A stretch of 64,000 bases of DNA from Paenilisteria rustica (GCF_013820765.1 NZ_JABJVM010000018.1:1-64000), one strand, 5' to 3'. Shown: positions 26,280-36,081, counted from the first letter of the stretch. Numbers and translations are program-made. The notes: generated by a model from the letters alone, not told the origin.

Positions 26280-26980
26280 TAACCAATCAGCTCCCTGTCT
26301 AGAACAGCCTCCGCTAGTTCATCCAGTATGTGCATTACTTTTTGATTATAGTATTTTTTTGCATAGCCAAGTAGTTTGAACCCATCGATCCGCTCTCGTT
26401 CCATATAATCGTAGAGCGATACGTAAAAAGAGGCATCCAATACATGATACTGCTCAATATCTCTTAACGTATCCAACAACTGGAAATAACGGTAATTGTA
26501 CTTAGAAATTGGCACTTTAGGCTTTTTAATGATTGGTGGGTTACTAAATTTATGGATTGGTTTCTTCACGTTATAATTGTTTGTCACGATTTCCTGCCGA
26601 TTCGTCATATTATTAGAAAAACCATTGGCGTTAAGAAAAGCAGCCCCCGCAATGTATCCAATCACTTCATCCTCTTGTTCATCGACGATATATGCCTTCT
26701 TAACAAGCTTTTCTTTGTCGATAGCGCTTCGTCCAAACTTAGTCTCTTTGCTACGAAAATAAATACCATCATCATATTTAGAAATAACGCCTCTTTTTTC
26801 CAATCTACGCAAATATTCATTCACTGTCCTCGTAAAACTATCATTACTTGCTACTTCAAAATGTTCATTTACTTGCTGCTTAATCTCCTTCGTGAAAATC
26901 GGCTCCCCAACCTGATATCCCAAGGCTAATCCTTCAATTTCTTCAATTAATACTTTCTTCTCACCCAAGTCGTCCCCCAT
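26279..26980 (-). CDS. AbiEi-like antitoxin/regulator (DUF6088-like)
   Basis: 233 residues from the ATG at 26980, which has AAGGTGA seven bases upstream; another ATG at 26998 is possible. The N-terminal half is a winged-helix candidate (IFTKEIKQQVNEHF... SFTRTVNEYLRRLEKRGVISKYDDGIYFR), and GYIAGAAFLNANGFSNNMTNRQEIVTN matches the pattern of AbiEi-type proteins. Such proteins repress their own promoter and counter the AbiEii toxin. It forms a one-base-overlap operon with the toxin. Confidence 0.8.
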   Translation of the reverse strand: MGDDLGEKKVLIEEIEGLALGYQVGEPIFTKEIKQQVNEHFEVASNDSFTRTVNEYLRRLEKRGVISKYDDGIYFRSKETKFGRSAIDKEKLVKKAYIVDEQEDEVIGYIAGAAFLNANGFSNNMTNRQEIVTNNYNVKKPIHKFSNPPIIKKPKVPISKYNYRYFQLLDTLRDIEQYHVLDASFYVSLYDYMERERIDGFKLLGYAKKYYNQKVMHILDELAEAVLDRELIG

Positions 26981-27047
26981 TACTATCACCTTCTCCATCG
27001 AGTTTCCCTTATTATATCACAATCTTCCCATTTTAGCGAAAAAGGCA

Positions 27048-27077
27048 ACAAAAAAGATAAGCCGTTTTGACCTACCT
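27048..27077 (-). terminator. Intrinsic terminator after murR
   Basis: Nine-bp stem with G-U pairs (27055-27063 and 27069-27077), then six U in minus-strand RNA. Confidence 0.7.
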
Positions 27078-27100
27078 TTTCAAATTATGTAGCAAACAAA

Positions 27101-27949
27101 TCAAGATTCTCTAAAACGATTCGTCGCTTCCCGTGATGTCCTTATCTGCTCAATCATTTCCTCATAATGATGCGAAGCGTAGAAGTAGAACAAGATATCA
27201 ATCACTAAAAACTGCGCTTGCCTCGAACTTGTTGCCGCACTCCTTAGCTCGGTTTCCGGCGCACGTGACGTTTCCAATGCAACTGACGCTCGTTGTTTCA
27301 ATTTATTCTGTCCAAAACGGGTTAAACTAAGTAATTCTAGACCATTGTTCAGCGCCTCATCGGCCAACTGCAACACTTCGCTCGTTTCCCCACTATTCGA
27401 AATCGCAAAGAAAACCGCATTTTTAGAACCCGCCGCAAAAGCCATGGCTAAAATATGTGGATCTGCAATCGCAATCGCATGTTTGCCAGCACGCATCCAT
27501 TTTTGTGCAATATCCTCGGCAATTAACCATGAAGCGCCAACACCATATGCGTAGATCGTATCCGCCTTGTAGAGAATCTCGCACGCATCCATAATTTTTT
27601 CTTTCTCTAACTGCCCAACTGTGTCATTCAATGTTTGCACGGTGTTAGAAACAAGCTTTCTCGTGATCTCTTCAAACTCCTCATTTGGCTCAATATCATA
27701 GTAACCTATCTTTTCAGGCCGAGCTAGCTCAACCGATAGCTTCATCTTTAGCTCTGGAAAACCCTCTAACCCCATTGAGTGGCAAAAACGAATCACCGCA
27801 GCGCCACTCGCGCCAGAACTTTCAGCCAGTTCATGAATCGACATTTTTACGATTTTACTTGGATCTGCTAATATCGCGCGACCTACTTTTGCCTCTGATT
27901 TCGGCAATTCATCTACAATACCTTGAATTCGATTAATCACACTTCCCAT
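27101..27949 (-). CDS. murR: RpiR/MurR-family regulator of MurNAc catabolism
   Basis: 282 residues: an N-terminal RpiR helix-turn-helix (GSVINRIQGIVDELPKSEAKVGRAIL, ESSGASGAAVIRFCHSMGLEGF) and a C-terminal SIS sugar-phosphate domain (IYAYGVGASWLIAEDIAQKW, FFAISNSGETSEV). Members of this group sense MurNAc-6-phosphate. The start at 27949 follows AAAGGAGG at a rather long distance (14 bases). It lies downstream of murP behind a terminator, so it has at least partly separate expression. Confidence 0.87.
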   Translation of the reverse strand: MGSVINRIQGIVDELPKSEAKVGRAILADPSKIVKMSIHELAESSGASGAAVIRFCHSMGLEGFPELKMKLSVELARPEKIGYYDIEPNEEFEEITRKLVSNTVQTLNDTVGQLEKEKIMDACEILYKADTIYAYGVGASWLIAEDIAQKWMRAGKHAIAIADPHILAMAFAAGSKNAVFFAISNSGETSEVLQLADEALNNGLELLSLTRFGQNKLKQRASVALETSRAPETELRSAATSSRQAQFLVIDILFYFYASHHYEEMIEQIRTSREATNRFRES

Positions 27950-28014
27950 TATATTGGTTGCCACCTCCTTTGAATAAATTCCATGCTTAATTATAACATG
28001 TCGGATGACCATAC

Positions 28015-28047
28015 AACAAAAAAAGTGAGACACATTCGTCCCACTTT
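28015..28047 (-). terminator. Intrinsic terminator between murP and murR
   Basis: Ten-bp stem AAAGTGGGAC/GTCTCACTTT (28022-28031 and 28038-28047) with a U-run in minus-strand RNA. Confidence 0.82.
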
Positions 28048-28054
28048 CTTCACT

Positions 28055-29521
28055 TTACTCTTCTACAGCTTCCATCGCATCTTTTGGCACGCCCCACAGA
28101 TAAGTGAGGATGAAACCGCCAAGATATGCTGCTAGTAAGCCGATAACGTATTCTAACCATGAATTATTAGCGATAAGCGGGATAAGCGCTACGCCTGATG
28201 GGCCAATTGCAATGGCACCAACATTACCGAAGAAACCGATAATAGCTCCACCGATACCTCCGCCGAGACATGCCGTGATAAACGGACGACCAAGCGGAAT
28301 AGTAACACCGTAGATTAATGGTTCACCAATACCAAGAATACCTACTGGCAACCCACCCTTAATCATAGTGACTAAAGGTTTATTTTTGCGACAACGCATC
28401 CAAATTGCGATTGACGCACCAACTTGTCCAGCACCTGCCATTGCAAGCATTGGTAACAAAATCGTGTACCCTTGTTGCGCTATCATTTCAACATGGATTG
28501 GCGTTAACACTTGATGAAGTCCAAGCATAACCATTGGCAGGAATAGCGTCCCTAGAACGAATCCGGCGAACAGTCCACCTTTTGCAATAATCCAGTTGAT
28601 ACTTCCTACTAGGCTTGTTGAAATAACGCCTGCAAATGGCATAATGATGAAAATCGTGAACAAACCAATGATGAGTAACGCTAACATCGGTGTTAAAATG
28701 ATGTCCAGCGAATTCGGAATCCATTTACGTAAAAATTTCTCAAGAACACAAAGTAAGTATACAGCTAGAAGTACACCGATAATACCACCTTGTCCTGCGA
28801 CCATGTCACTACCGTTGAAAATATTCTTGATTGGGAATTCTGGCGTCACGCCCATAAGCAATGTCACACCACCGATGGCTCCACCAAGTACTGGCGTCCC
28901 ACCGAATTCTTGCGCTGTATTAATCCCTACATAAATAACAAGGAATGAGAAAATACCATTTTTAATAACATTTAAAACAGTAACATATTGCGACCATGTT
29001 GCAGCATCTAGATTCCCAGCTTGAATATTATTGAATAGAATCGCCGCGATACCAGCAATTAAACCGGCACCCACAAAACCTGGAATTAGAGGAACAAAAA
29101 TGTTTGCAACGGATTTCAATAAACGCTTAAATCCAGATGAATTATTTTGTTTCTTTTTCATGTCTGCTTTCGTCGCCGCTGCTCTTTCTTCCACCAATTC
29201 TTTACCGGTTTTCGCAGTCGAACTTTGTGTCAAATTCTCATCTAAGTTATCTGGTAATGTTTCACCTAATTTCACGCCTGCCATATCACACATCGCGCCT
29301 GCTACTTTGTTTACAAATCCTGGTCCAACAATGATTTGGAGCGTATCATCTTCTACAACTCCAAGTACGCCTGGTGCTTTTTTCAAGCCTTCCACGTCGA
29401 CCTTATCTGTATCTTTAATTCCTAATCGTACACGTGTCATACAATGCGCGATTTTAGAAACGTTTCCCATGCCGCCAACTTCTTCAAAAATCTTTTGGCC
29501 TAAATCTTGCTCTTTACTCAT
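28055..29521 (-). CDS. murP: PTS EIIBC component, MurNAc-type
   Basis: 488 residues: an N-terminal EIIB domain with phospho-acceptor cysteine in SKIAHCMTRVRLGIKD (C27), a linker, and a membrane EIIC domain of about ten helices (GLIAGIAAIL, GEPLIYGVTIPLGRPF). No IIA domain is fused, so a separate glucose-type IIA must donate phosphate. It should import and phosphorylate MurNAc or a MurNAc-containing disaccharide. It is 15 bases after murQ in one operon. Confidence 0.88.
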   Translation of the reverse strand: MSKEQDLGQKIFEEVGGMGNVSKIAHCMTRVRLGIKDTDKVDVEGLKKAPGVLGVVEDDTLQIIVGPGFVNKVAGAMCDMAGVKLGETLPDNLDENLTQSSTAKTGKELVEERAAATKADMKKKQNNSSGFKRLLKSVANIFVPLIPGFVGAGLIAGIAAILFNNIQAGNLDAATWSQYVTVLNVIKNGIFSFLVIYVGINTAQEFGGTPVLGGAIGGVTLLMGVTPEFPIKNIFNGSDMVAGQGGIIGVLLAVYLLCVLEKFLRKWIPNSLDIILTPMLALLIIGLFTIFIIMPFAGVISTSLVGSINWIIAKGGLFAGFVLGTLFLPMVMLGLHQVLTPIHVEMIAQQGYTILLPMLAMAGAGQVGASIAIWMRCRKNKPLVTMIKGGLPVGILGIGEPLIYGVTIPLGRPFITACLGGGIGGAIIGFFGNVGAIAIGPSGVALIPLIANNSWLEYVIGLLAAYLGGFILTYLWGVPKDAMEAVEE

Positions 29522-29536
29522 GTTTCGTACCTCCTC

Positions 29537-30424
29537 TTAGTCTAAAGTGCGTCTGATAAAACCATCCGCTGATGCTAATTTTTCCGTGGCTGTCGCAAGG
29601 TCTGTGTTCGTTAAAATCATGACAATTGCTGGTTTCACATGCTGTCCTGCTAATTCAAAATGCTTTTCTGCTGTCGCGTAATCACATTCTGTCGCTTCCA
29701 TGATGATACGTTTCGAACGTTCTACCAATTTTTCATTCGTTGGCATCACGTCGACCATCAAGTTCTTATATACTTTCCCTATTCCAATCATCGAAATCGT
29801 CGAAATCATATTTAAAACTAGTTTTTGCGCTGTGCCGGCTTTCAAACGCGTCGATCCTGTCAAAATTTCAGGTCCGCAATCTACTTCGATCGCTGTATCC
29901 GCATGTTTTGAAATCGCTGCGTTCGTGTTACAAGACAAAGCTCCTGTCTTCGCACCAACTTCTTTTGCATAATCAAGCGCACCAATCACGTAAGGTGTAC
30001 GGCCACTCGCCGCGATTCCTAACACATAATCATTCGCTGTCAATGCAATACTTTCTAAATCTTCTTTACCAAAAGCGACCGAATCCTCGGCACCTTCTAC
30101 CGCTTGTAAAAACGCTTTCTCGCCACCGGCAATTAAACCAACGACCATTGTAGCGGGAACTCCAAACGTTGGCACACATTCCGCAGCGTCTAAAACACCA
30201 AGACGTCCACTCGTTCCTGCACCAAGATAAATCAAGCGTCCACCTTTTTTAAAACTCTCTATTACACCAGTGATAACGGTTTCAATTGAAGCGAGATTCG
30301 CCGCAATAGCAACCGGTACTTTCGCATCTTCTTCATTCATAATCTGTAATGCTTCTTTTACAGTTAGGGTATCTAAAGATGTTGTCTTTTCATTTCGTTT
30401 TTCCGTGGATAAATTCTCTAACAT
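29537..30424 (-). CDS. murQ: N-acetylmuramic acid 6-phosphate etherase
   Basis: 295 residues with an SIS domain: GGRLIYLGAGTSGRLGVLDAAECVPTFG near residues 60-90 (catalytic Glu in the AAEC segment) and LGIAASGRTPYVIGAL. It cleaves the lactyl ether of MurNAc-6-P to give GlcNAc-6-P and D-lactate. First gene of the murQ-murP unit; ribosome site GAAAGAGG. Confidence 0.95.
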   Translation of the reverse strand: MLENLSTEKRNEKTTSLDTLTVKEALQIMNEEDAKVPVAIAANLASIETVITGVIESFKKGGRLIYLGAGTSGRLGVLDAAECVPTFGVPATMVVGLIAGGEKAFLQAVEGAEDSVAFGKEDLESIALTANDYVLGIAASGRTPYVIGALDYAKEVGAKTGALSCNTNAAISKHADTAIEVDCGPEILTGSTRLKAGTAQKLVLNMISTISMIGIGKVYKNLMVDVMPTNEKLVERSKRIIMEATECDYATAEKHFELAGQHVKPAIVMILTNTDLATATEKLASADGFIRRTLD

Positions 30425-30493
30425 AAAAACACCTCTTTCATACGTTTATTGTAACTCATTCGGAATTATATTTCAATAACTATTTTAAAATAA

Positions 30494-30508
30494 TGAAATA
30501 AAGTTTCA
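30494..30508. promoter_or_regulatory. Candidate MurR operator upstream of murQ
   Basis: An imperfect palindrome TGAAATAAAGTTTCA in the AT-rich murQ upstream region. It resembles inverted repeats bound by RpiR-type regulators. Position and symmetry are the only evidence. Confidence 0.35.
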
Positions 30509-30520
30509 AGTTCATAAAAA

Positions 30521-30554
30521 ATAAAAAGCAGCTTAACCTTTGCGCTAAGCCACT
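30521..30554 (-). terminator. Intrinsic terminator of the two-component/transglycosylase operon
   Basis: Eleven-bp stem with G-U pairs (30527-30537 and 30544-30554), then five U in minus-strand RNA. Confidence 0.78.
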
Positions 30555-30562
30555 TTCCAACT

Positions 30563-31072
30563 TTATTCTGCTGTTGCTAATTCTTTTACTTTAATATGTT
30601 TCTTGAAATTTTTCGCTAATTTTTTATTATAATTCGTATTTTGATCCGTCCAATCGGTTCCGCGTTGGGTCGGCCAGCCGGATGTATTGGCAATATAAGT
30701 AAGCATCGCAATACCTTCCAAACCTTTCACCTGCGCACGGTCGTAAGCGCGCGTCATGTTCGTAATTGCGATTTCAATATTTTCTTCGGGTTTCAATAGT
30801 TCCTCCTCGGTCATTTCTTCTGGCGCTAAACCACCGCGATGCAACTGAAATAAGCCATAGGAAGTTCCCGAATCGCCAATCGTTTCTGGGTCAAATCCGC
30901 TTTCTGTTTCGGCAATCGAGAGTGGTATCCAAGCTGGTATATCGTGTTTTTTCGCCGTTTCTGTAATCATGTCCTTCATTGCCGCGCGTTGCTGGTACTG
31001 ATCATAGAAGTGAAACACGAGTGCGCCTGCCGCTAGTACGCCTAATATAAAAATAAATGTTTCTCTTTTCAT
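30563..31072 (-). CDS. Membrane-anchored lytic transglycosylase (SLT/lysozyme-like)
   Basis: 169 residues. An N-terminal membrane helix (about 4-22) anchors an SLT-type domain outside: IPAWIPLSIAETESGFDPETIGDSGTSYGLFQLH contains the catalytic glutamate (E57 region) and the GxSYGLFQ motif, and AMLTYIANTSGWP follows. It should cut peptidoglycan glycan strands. Its start overlaps the stop of the 47-residue gene (ATGA). Being the last gene of a two-component operon suggests wall-stress control. Confidence 0.85.
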   Translation of the reverse strand: MKRETFIFILGVLAAGALVFHFYDQYQQRAAMKDMITETAKKHDIPAWIPLSIAETESGFDPETIGDSGTSYGLFQLHRGGLAPEEMTEEELLKPEENIEIAITNMTRAYDRAQVKGLEGIAMLTYIANTSGWPTQRGTDWTDQNTNYNKKLAKNFKKHIKVKELATAE

Positions 31073-31212
31073 AGCCTTAACCTCTCAATTGTTTGTATTT
31101 TTGTAGACCCTTGCGCTGGCATCGCCTCATGCGGTTGCCAGATTTGCAAAATCAGTAAGATCGCGATGAGAAAGACAAGTACAACACTCACGACGATATT
31201 TTTTATTTTCAT
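31069..31212 (-). CDS. 47-residue single-pass membrane peptide
   Basis: ATG at 31212 with GGGAGGGG about eight bases upstream; TGA at 31069-31071 overlaps the transglycosylase start by four bases. The product begins MKIKNIVVSVVLVFLIAILL, one membrane helix, followed by a hydrophilic tail of about 20 residues. It starts 17 bases after the sensor kinase stop. Coupling on both sides and a good ribosome site argue it is real. No family is known to me; it could modulate the kinase or the transglycosylase. Confidence 0.72.
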   Translation of the reverse strand: MKIKNIVVSVVLVFLIAILLILQIWQPHEAMPAQGSTKIQTIERLRL

Positions 31213-31229
31213 ACTTGCTTTCCCCTCCC

Positions 31230-32603
31230 TTACTCGACCTTATCAAAAATCAGATAAAACGTAATCCAGCCATCTTCCAGTTTCGCGCCGTACTCAAATT
31301 CATGTTGTTCCATGACCGTTTGCACAATGGCGAGCCCAAGCCCAGTTCCCGAAAAGTTCTTATTTCGCGAAGCTTCTCTCACATAAAACGGCATCCAAAT
31401 ATGCTCTAATGTTTGCGAATCGCGAATCGTTGTTTCATTTTTAATGGCGAAGTAAACTTTATTATTCTGCTCGGTCCACTCGATTTTAATTTGATTCGTT
31501 GTTGCGTATTTCACCGCGTTTGTGATGACATTATTAAACACCATCTCTAGTTTTGCCTTATCCGCCAAAATAACGATTTCTGGACTGATTTCCGATTTTG
31601 TCCGAATATCTAGATCTGTCGTTTCTTGATAATTTGCAAGGATTTCCTCAAAAAGCATCCGAACTTCGATTTTTTCTAGGTGCAGTGGATCTACTTCCAT
31701 TTTGGAAAAACGCAATAATTCTTCAATAATCACCGAGATTTGATTGGTCTGTTTCACGATTGTCGCCATGTAAGTCCCGTCGTCCAAGCCATCCTGAATC
31801 CCCATGCTATAGGCTTTAATCAATGCGAGCGGTGTTTTCAATTCATGCGTTAAATCCGCCATAAAATGCTTCAACTCTTTATTTCGCCGAAGCAGGGCAT
31901 GATGCGCCTTCTTCAAATCATCACTCATCACATTAATACTCGTCGCCAAATCTTCCAATTCATCGCGCGTTTCAATGCTCACCTTCTCAAATTCCAATTT
32001 CGAAATCTGGTCAGCAACAATTTTTAATTCTTCCAGCGGTTTCGTGATTTTTCGAGATAAAAAGCCAGTGAGCGCAACGACTAAGATAGAACCGAACAGC
32101 ATCAACATCAAATTAAATTCATTGATGATTTTTGCGGTTTCATCGTAATTGGCAATCGAAATTCCCGCCACGATAAGCAGTCCGTCCTTCTCATTTAAAC
32201 TCACTAAAAAACTCGATTTTTGCTTGCCTTGGTCGTATAACTTCGTAATAATCGAGCCTTTTTTTAAATCCTCTAGCGTCTCACCAGTCACCCAAAAGCG
32301 GTTCAGCGCAATGCGTTTCTGTGCCAAGTCGAGCCGCAACATTTCATTGAGATCGTCCACATTGTTACTCATTTTCTCAGCTACAATCGTCACATCATAT
32401 TTCGCTTCCAGTATGCCAAGGTCATTCTCAATCCGCTTCTTATCCCACTTGTCGACCTCTTTCATCGCCTGCGTCACTTTTTGATTCATCTCAAAATGAT
32501 AGTATTTAGGTAAGAAAAACTGATTCACGAGCATCGATAGCGCAAAAACACCGATAACCACTGCCGAAATGCGCCACGTCAGCTTACGACCGAGTTTACT
32601 CAT
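31230..32603 (-). CDS. Sensor histidine kinase
   Basis: 457 residues: membrane helices at about 12-31 and 161-183 enclosing an extracytoplasmic sensor of about 130 residues, a HAMP linker, a HisKA helix FMADLTHELKTPL with the phospho-acceptor H253, and an HATPase domain with NNVITNAVKYA and GTGLGLAIV. It overlaps the response-regulator stop by eight bases. The signal is unknown; the linked transglycosylase points to the cell envelope. Confidence 0.9.
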   Translation of the reverse strand: MSKLGRKLTWRISAVVIGVFALSMLVNQFFLPKYYHFEMNQKVTQAMKEVDKWDKKRIENDLGILEAKYDVTIVAEKMSNNVDDLNEMLRLDLAQKRIALNRFWVTGETLEDLKKGSIITKLYDQGKQKSSFLVSLNEKDGLLIVAGISIANYDETAKIINEFNLMLMLFGSILVVALTGFLSRKITKPLEELKIVADQISKLEFEKVSIETRDELEDLATSINVMSDDLKKAHHALLRRNKELKHFMADLTHELKTPLALIKAYSMGIQDGLDDGTYMATIVKQTNQISVIIEELLRFSKMEVDPLHLEKIEVRMLFEEILANYQETTDLDIRTKSEISPEIVILADKAKLEMVFNNVITNAVKYATTNQIKIEWTEQNNKVYFAIKNETTIRDSQTLEHIWMPFYVREASRNKNFSGTGLGLAIVQTVMEQHEFEYGAKLEDGWITFYLIFDKVE

Positions 32604-33243
32604 TACCGACCTCGATACTATAGCCCATCCCGCGGTGCGTCTTAATCAGCCCGTCACCAACTTTTTCGCGAAGCCGCCTAATATGCGTGTCTACTGTGCG
32701 CTCTTCGCCTTCATAATCAATCCCCCAAACAATATCCAGCAGCTGATTTCGATTCAGAATCGCACCTTTATTTTGATATAACACACGCATTAATTCATAC
32801 TCCGTTTTTGTGGCATTAATATCCATACCTTGTTTAAATAATTTCTTGGCATATGTATCAATCGTAATATCCGCCACTTCGAAACAGTTCTGAAAACCCG
32901 TCAAATTCTTCGCGCGAACCAACAACGCTTTCGGGAAAAATGGCTTCTTGACGTAGTCATCCGCTCCAGCTTCTAGCGCATAACATTCATCCTCGCCCTC
33001 ACTTTTCGCCGTCAACATCATCACCTTCACAGAGCTCGACGCCTTCATTTCTTTGCAAACTTCCATACCATTTACGCCCGGCATCATCCAATCCAACACC
33101 GCTAAATCCAATTTTTCACGATAATATATTTCTAAAGCCTCTTCTCCATTTTCCGCTTGAAAAACAGTAAAGCCCTCTTTTTCAAAATAAGCACATAAAA
33201 TTTTCAACATATCTTTTTGATCATCTGCAATTAATACATTCAT
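32596..33243 (-). CDS. OmpR/PhoB-family response regulator
   Basis: 215 residues: a receiver domain (acidic pocket D7/D8, phospho-acceptor D51 in LAVLDWMMPG, conserved DYVKKPF lysine) and a C-terminal winged helix (TKTEYELMRVLYQNKGAILNRNQLLDIVWG, VDTHIRRLREKVG). First gene of a four-gene operon with the kinase, the small membrane peptide and the transglycosylase. A direct repeat before its -35 may be its own binding site. Confidence 0.92.
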   Translation of the reverse strand: MNVLIADDQKDMLKILCAYFEKEGFTVFQAENGEEALEIYYREKLDLAVLDWMMPGVNGMEVCKEMKASSSVKVMMLTAKSEGEDECYALEAGADDYVKKPFFPKALLVRAKNLTGFQNCFEVADITIDTYAKKLFKQGMDINATKTEYELMRVLYQNKGAILNRNQLLDIVWGIDYEGEERTVDTHIRRLREKVGDGLIKTHRGMGYSIEVGNE

Positions 33244-33278
33244 TATTCATCATCCTAGTGGTTCATTTTTTCCATCAT

Positions 33279-33336
33279 ACCATAGATTTATGACGTGAAT
33301 TTGACAAAAAGCAAACCTTTAGAAATTCTTTAGAAA
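33279..33336 (-). promoter_or_regulatory. Promoter and direct-repeat site of the two-component operon
   Basis: TTGTCA (33302-33307 complement), 17 bases, TATGGT (33279-33284 complement). Upstream of the -35, CTTTAGAAA occurs twice (33317-33325 and 33328-33336, plus-strand reading), 11 bp apart, i.e. one helical turn, as for OmpR-type dimers. Confidence 0.6.
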
Positions 33337-33376
33337 CAAAATAGTCCACCTAACCATGAATGGAGTTAGATGGACT
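33336..33376 (-). terminator. Intrinsic terminator after leuS
   Basis: Twelve-bp stem AGTCCATCTAAC/GTTAGGTGGACT in minus-strand RNA (arms 33343-33354 and 33365-33376), followed by AUUUUGUUU. Confidence 0.72.
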
Positions 33377-33387
33377 GGTTATTAAGT

Positions 33388-35802
33388 TTAATTAGCTACA
33401 ATGTTTACCAATTTACCAGGGACAGCGATGACTTTACGGACTGTTTTGCCCGCTATTTCTTCGGTGATTTTATCATTGCTTCGAGCGATTTGTTCTAGCT
33501 CATCTCGGCCCAAATCTTTCGCTACTGTGACTTTAGCTCTCACTTTACCGTTCACCTGTAGCACGATTTCGACTTCATCCTCCACCAATTTGGAAGCATC
33601 AAATGTTGGCCATGACTCATACGTAATCGTTTCGGTATGACCAAGACGACTCCATAGCTCTTCTGCCAAATGTGGCGCGATTGGCGAAAGGAGTTGAACG
33701 AAACCTTCTGCATTATTTTTCGGAACGGTCGTTGCTTTATACGCATCATTTATGAAAATCATCAACTGCGAAATACCTGTATTGAAACGTAGGTTTTCAT
33801 AGTGCTCGGATACCATTTTCACCATTTGGTGGTAGGATTTCTCAAGGTCAACATTGGCTTCTGTCGTGATCTTAGCGTTGATTTCGCCTGTTTCTTCCTC
33901 GATAAACAAGCGCCAAACGCGGTCTAGGAATTTGCGCGCTCCTTCTAGGCCATTTGCGTTCCATGGAATCGATGCTTCAAGTGGACCCATGAACATTTCG
34001 TAAAGGCGTAGCGTGTCCGCACCGTATTGTTCAACCACGTCATCCGGATTAACAACATTGCCGCGAGATTTACTCATTTTTTCGTTATTATCGCCCAAAA
34101 TCATGCCTTGGTTAAACAGTTTTTGGAACGGTTCTTTCGTTGGTACAACACCAATATCGTACAGGAATTTGTGCCAGAATCGCGCGTATAGCAAGTGCAA
34201 TACCGCATGCTCAGCGCCACCGATATATACGTCAACTGGAAGCCATTTTTCAAGCTTTTCTTTATCCGCCAAAACGTCCTTGTTTTCTGGATCGATATAG
34301 CGCAGGAAGTACCAGCTAGATCCAGCCCACTGCGGCATTGTATTCGTTTCGCGAACCCCTTTACGACCATCTGCATCGACAACGTTTACCCAGTCAGTCA
34401 GGTTTGCAAGTGGTGATTCGCCTGTTCCAGATGGTTTGATTTCGGTTGCTTTTGGAAGGAGTAGTGGCAATTCTTGTTCTGGAATCGTTGTTGTTTCGCC
34501 ATCTTCCCAATGAATCACAGGGATTGGTTCGCCCCAATAACGCTGACGGCTGAACAACCAATCGCGCAAACGGAAACTAATTTTACGCGTTCCAGCTTTA
34601 TTTTCTTCTAGCCAATCAATGATTTTCGCAATCGCATCGTCTTTATTCAGACCGTTGAGAAATTCTGAATTAATGTGGTCGCCATCGCCAGTATAGGCTT
34701 CTTCTTCGACATTCCCGCCAGCCAGAACTGCTTTAATGGCCAAATGGAATTGTTTCGCAAACGCATAATCACGCTCATCATGTGCTGGAACCGCCATAAT
34801 CGCACCAGTTCCGTACTGAATTAGGACATAATCGGCAATCCAAATCGGCATCTCTTCACCGTTCACTGGATTAATCGCGTAAGCTCCCGTGAAAACGCCA
34901 GTCTTATCTTTCGCAAGATCGGTACGCTCCAACTCGCTTTTAAGCTCCACTTGTTTCTGATACGCCGTCACCGCTTCTTTTTGATCCGCCGTTACAATTT
35001 TATCCACCAAATCATGCTCTGGCGCTAGAACTGCATACGTTGCCCCAAAAAGTGTATCTGGACGCGTCGTAAATACGGTGAAATTCGCGTCGTTGTCTTT
35101 TACTTGAAACGCGACTTCCGCACCTTCTGAACGCCCAATCCAGTTGCGCTGCATATCTTTAATATTTTCTGGCCAGTCTACCAAATCCAAATCATCTAGC
35201 AAACGGTCCGCGTACGCCGTAATTTTTAGCATCCATTGACGCATCGGCTTACGGAAAACAGGATGTCCACCGCGTTCGCTTTTGCCATCGATAACTTCTT
35301 CGTTCGCAAGCACCGTACCAAGCGCTGGGCACCAGTTCACCGCAACCTCAGCCTCATATGCGAGTCCTTTTTCGTATAGTTTCGTGAAAATCCATTGCGT
35401 CCATTTGTAATAACTCGGGTCGGTCGTGTTAATTTCGCGATCCCAGTCGTAAGAGAAACCTAGCGACTTGATTTGGCGCGTGAAATTCTCGATATTATGC
35501 GCTGTAAATTCAGCAGGATCATTCCCTGTATCAATCGCGTACTGCTCAGCAGGAAGTCCAAACGCATCCCACCCAATCGGATGAAGCACGTTAAACCCTT
35601 GCATCCGCTTCATTCGTGAAATAATATCCGTCGCCGTGTAGCCTTCTGGATGTCCAACGTGGAGTCCTGAGCCTGATGGATAAGGAAACATATCGAGTGC
35701 ATAAAAATTCGACTTATCCGCGTCCTCCGTCGTTTTGAAAATCTTCTCGTCTTCCCATTTCTTCTGCCATTTCGGCTCCATCTCTTTGTGATTAAATGTC
35801 AT
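33388..35802 (-). CDS. leuS: Leucyl-tRNA synthetase
   Basis: 804-residue class I synthetase. HIGH-type motif [19 protein letters not shown] in [11 protein letters not shown], the CP1 editing domain ([15 protein letters not shown] and AVPAHDERD) and a C-terminal extension with [11 protein letters not shown] are all present. It charges tRNA-Leu and edits mischarged products. Start at 35802 after GGGAG; the longer frame would extend into the T-box terminator. Controlled by the Leu T-box upstream. Confidence 0.97.
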   Translation of the reverse strand: MTFNHKEMEPKWQKKWEDEKIFKTTEDADKSNFYALDMFPYPSGSGLHVGHPEGYTATDIISRMKRMQGFNVLHPIGWDAFGLPAEQYAIDTGNDPAEFTAHNIENFTRQIKSLGFSYDWDREINTTDPSYYKWTQWIFTKLYEKGLAYEAEVAVNWCPALGTVLANEEVIDGKSERGGHPVFRKPMRQWMLKITAYADRLLDDLDLVDWPENIKDMQRNWIGRSEGAEVAFQVKDNDANFTVFTTRPDTLFGATYAVLAPEHDLVDKIVTADQKEAVTAYQKQVELKSELERTDLAKDKTGVFTGAYAINPVNGEEMPIWIADYVLIQYGTGAIMAVPAHDERDYAFAKQFHLAIKAVLAGGNVEEEAYTGDGDHINSEFLNGLNKDDAIAKIIDWLEENKAGTRKISFRLRDWLFSRQRYWGEPIPVIHWEDGETTTIPEQELPLLLPKATEIKPSGTGESPLANLTDWVNVVDADGRKGVRETNTMPQWAGSSWYFLRYIDPENKDVLADKEKLEKWLPVDVYIGGAEHAVLHLLYARFWHKFLYDIGVVPTKEPFQKLFNQGMILGDNNEKMSKSRGNVVNPDDVVEQYGADTLRLYEMFMGPLEASIPWNANGLEGARKFLDRVWRLFIEEETGEINAKITTEANVDLEKSYHQMVKMVSEHYENLRFNTGISQLMIFINDAYKATTVPKNNAEGFVQLLSPIAPHLAEELWSRLGHTETITYESWPTFDASKLVEDEVEIVLQVNGKVRAKVTVAKDLGRDELEQIARSNDKITEEIAGKTVRKVIAVPGKLVNIVAN

Positions 35803-35836
35803 AATCCAAAACTCCCTTTCTATACTTGCTGCATAA

Positions 35837-36070
35837 CAAAAAATCCCACAGCAAAAAAATGCCATGGGACGAGAGTAAAAACCCCCGCGGTACCACCCAA
35901 ATTAGTGTCTCCACTCAACTCAAGAATTCCTTAACGCGGAAAAGGACGGCGGTTTTCACCACATCTATGCGTGCCGAGGCAAGTTCGTACATCTTCGCGT
36001 GTGACTCACACCAACCGTCACCTCTCTAAACGCCAAGAACCTGTACTACTACTCCTCTTCTTTTGCTTCA
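35837..36070 (-). promoter_or_regulatory. Leu T-box riboswitch of leuS
   Basis: Minus strand: GAAGAGGAGTAGTAG start of stem I; GAACTTG with the Leu specifier CTT (35981-35983 complement); T-box GGTGGTACCGCGG at 35885-35897; then a terminator TCCCATGGC/GCTGTGGGA with six U at about 35837-35870. Confidence 0.93.
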
Positions 36071-36081
36071 TCAATAGCTCT

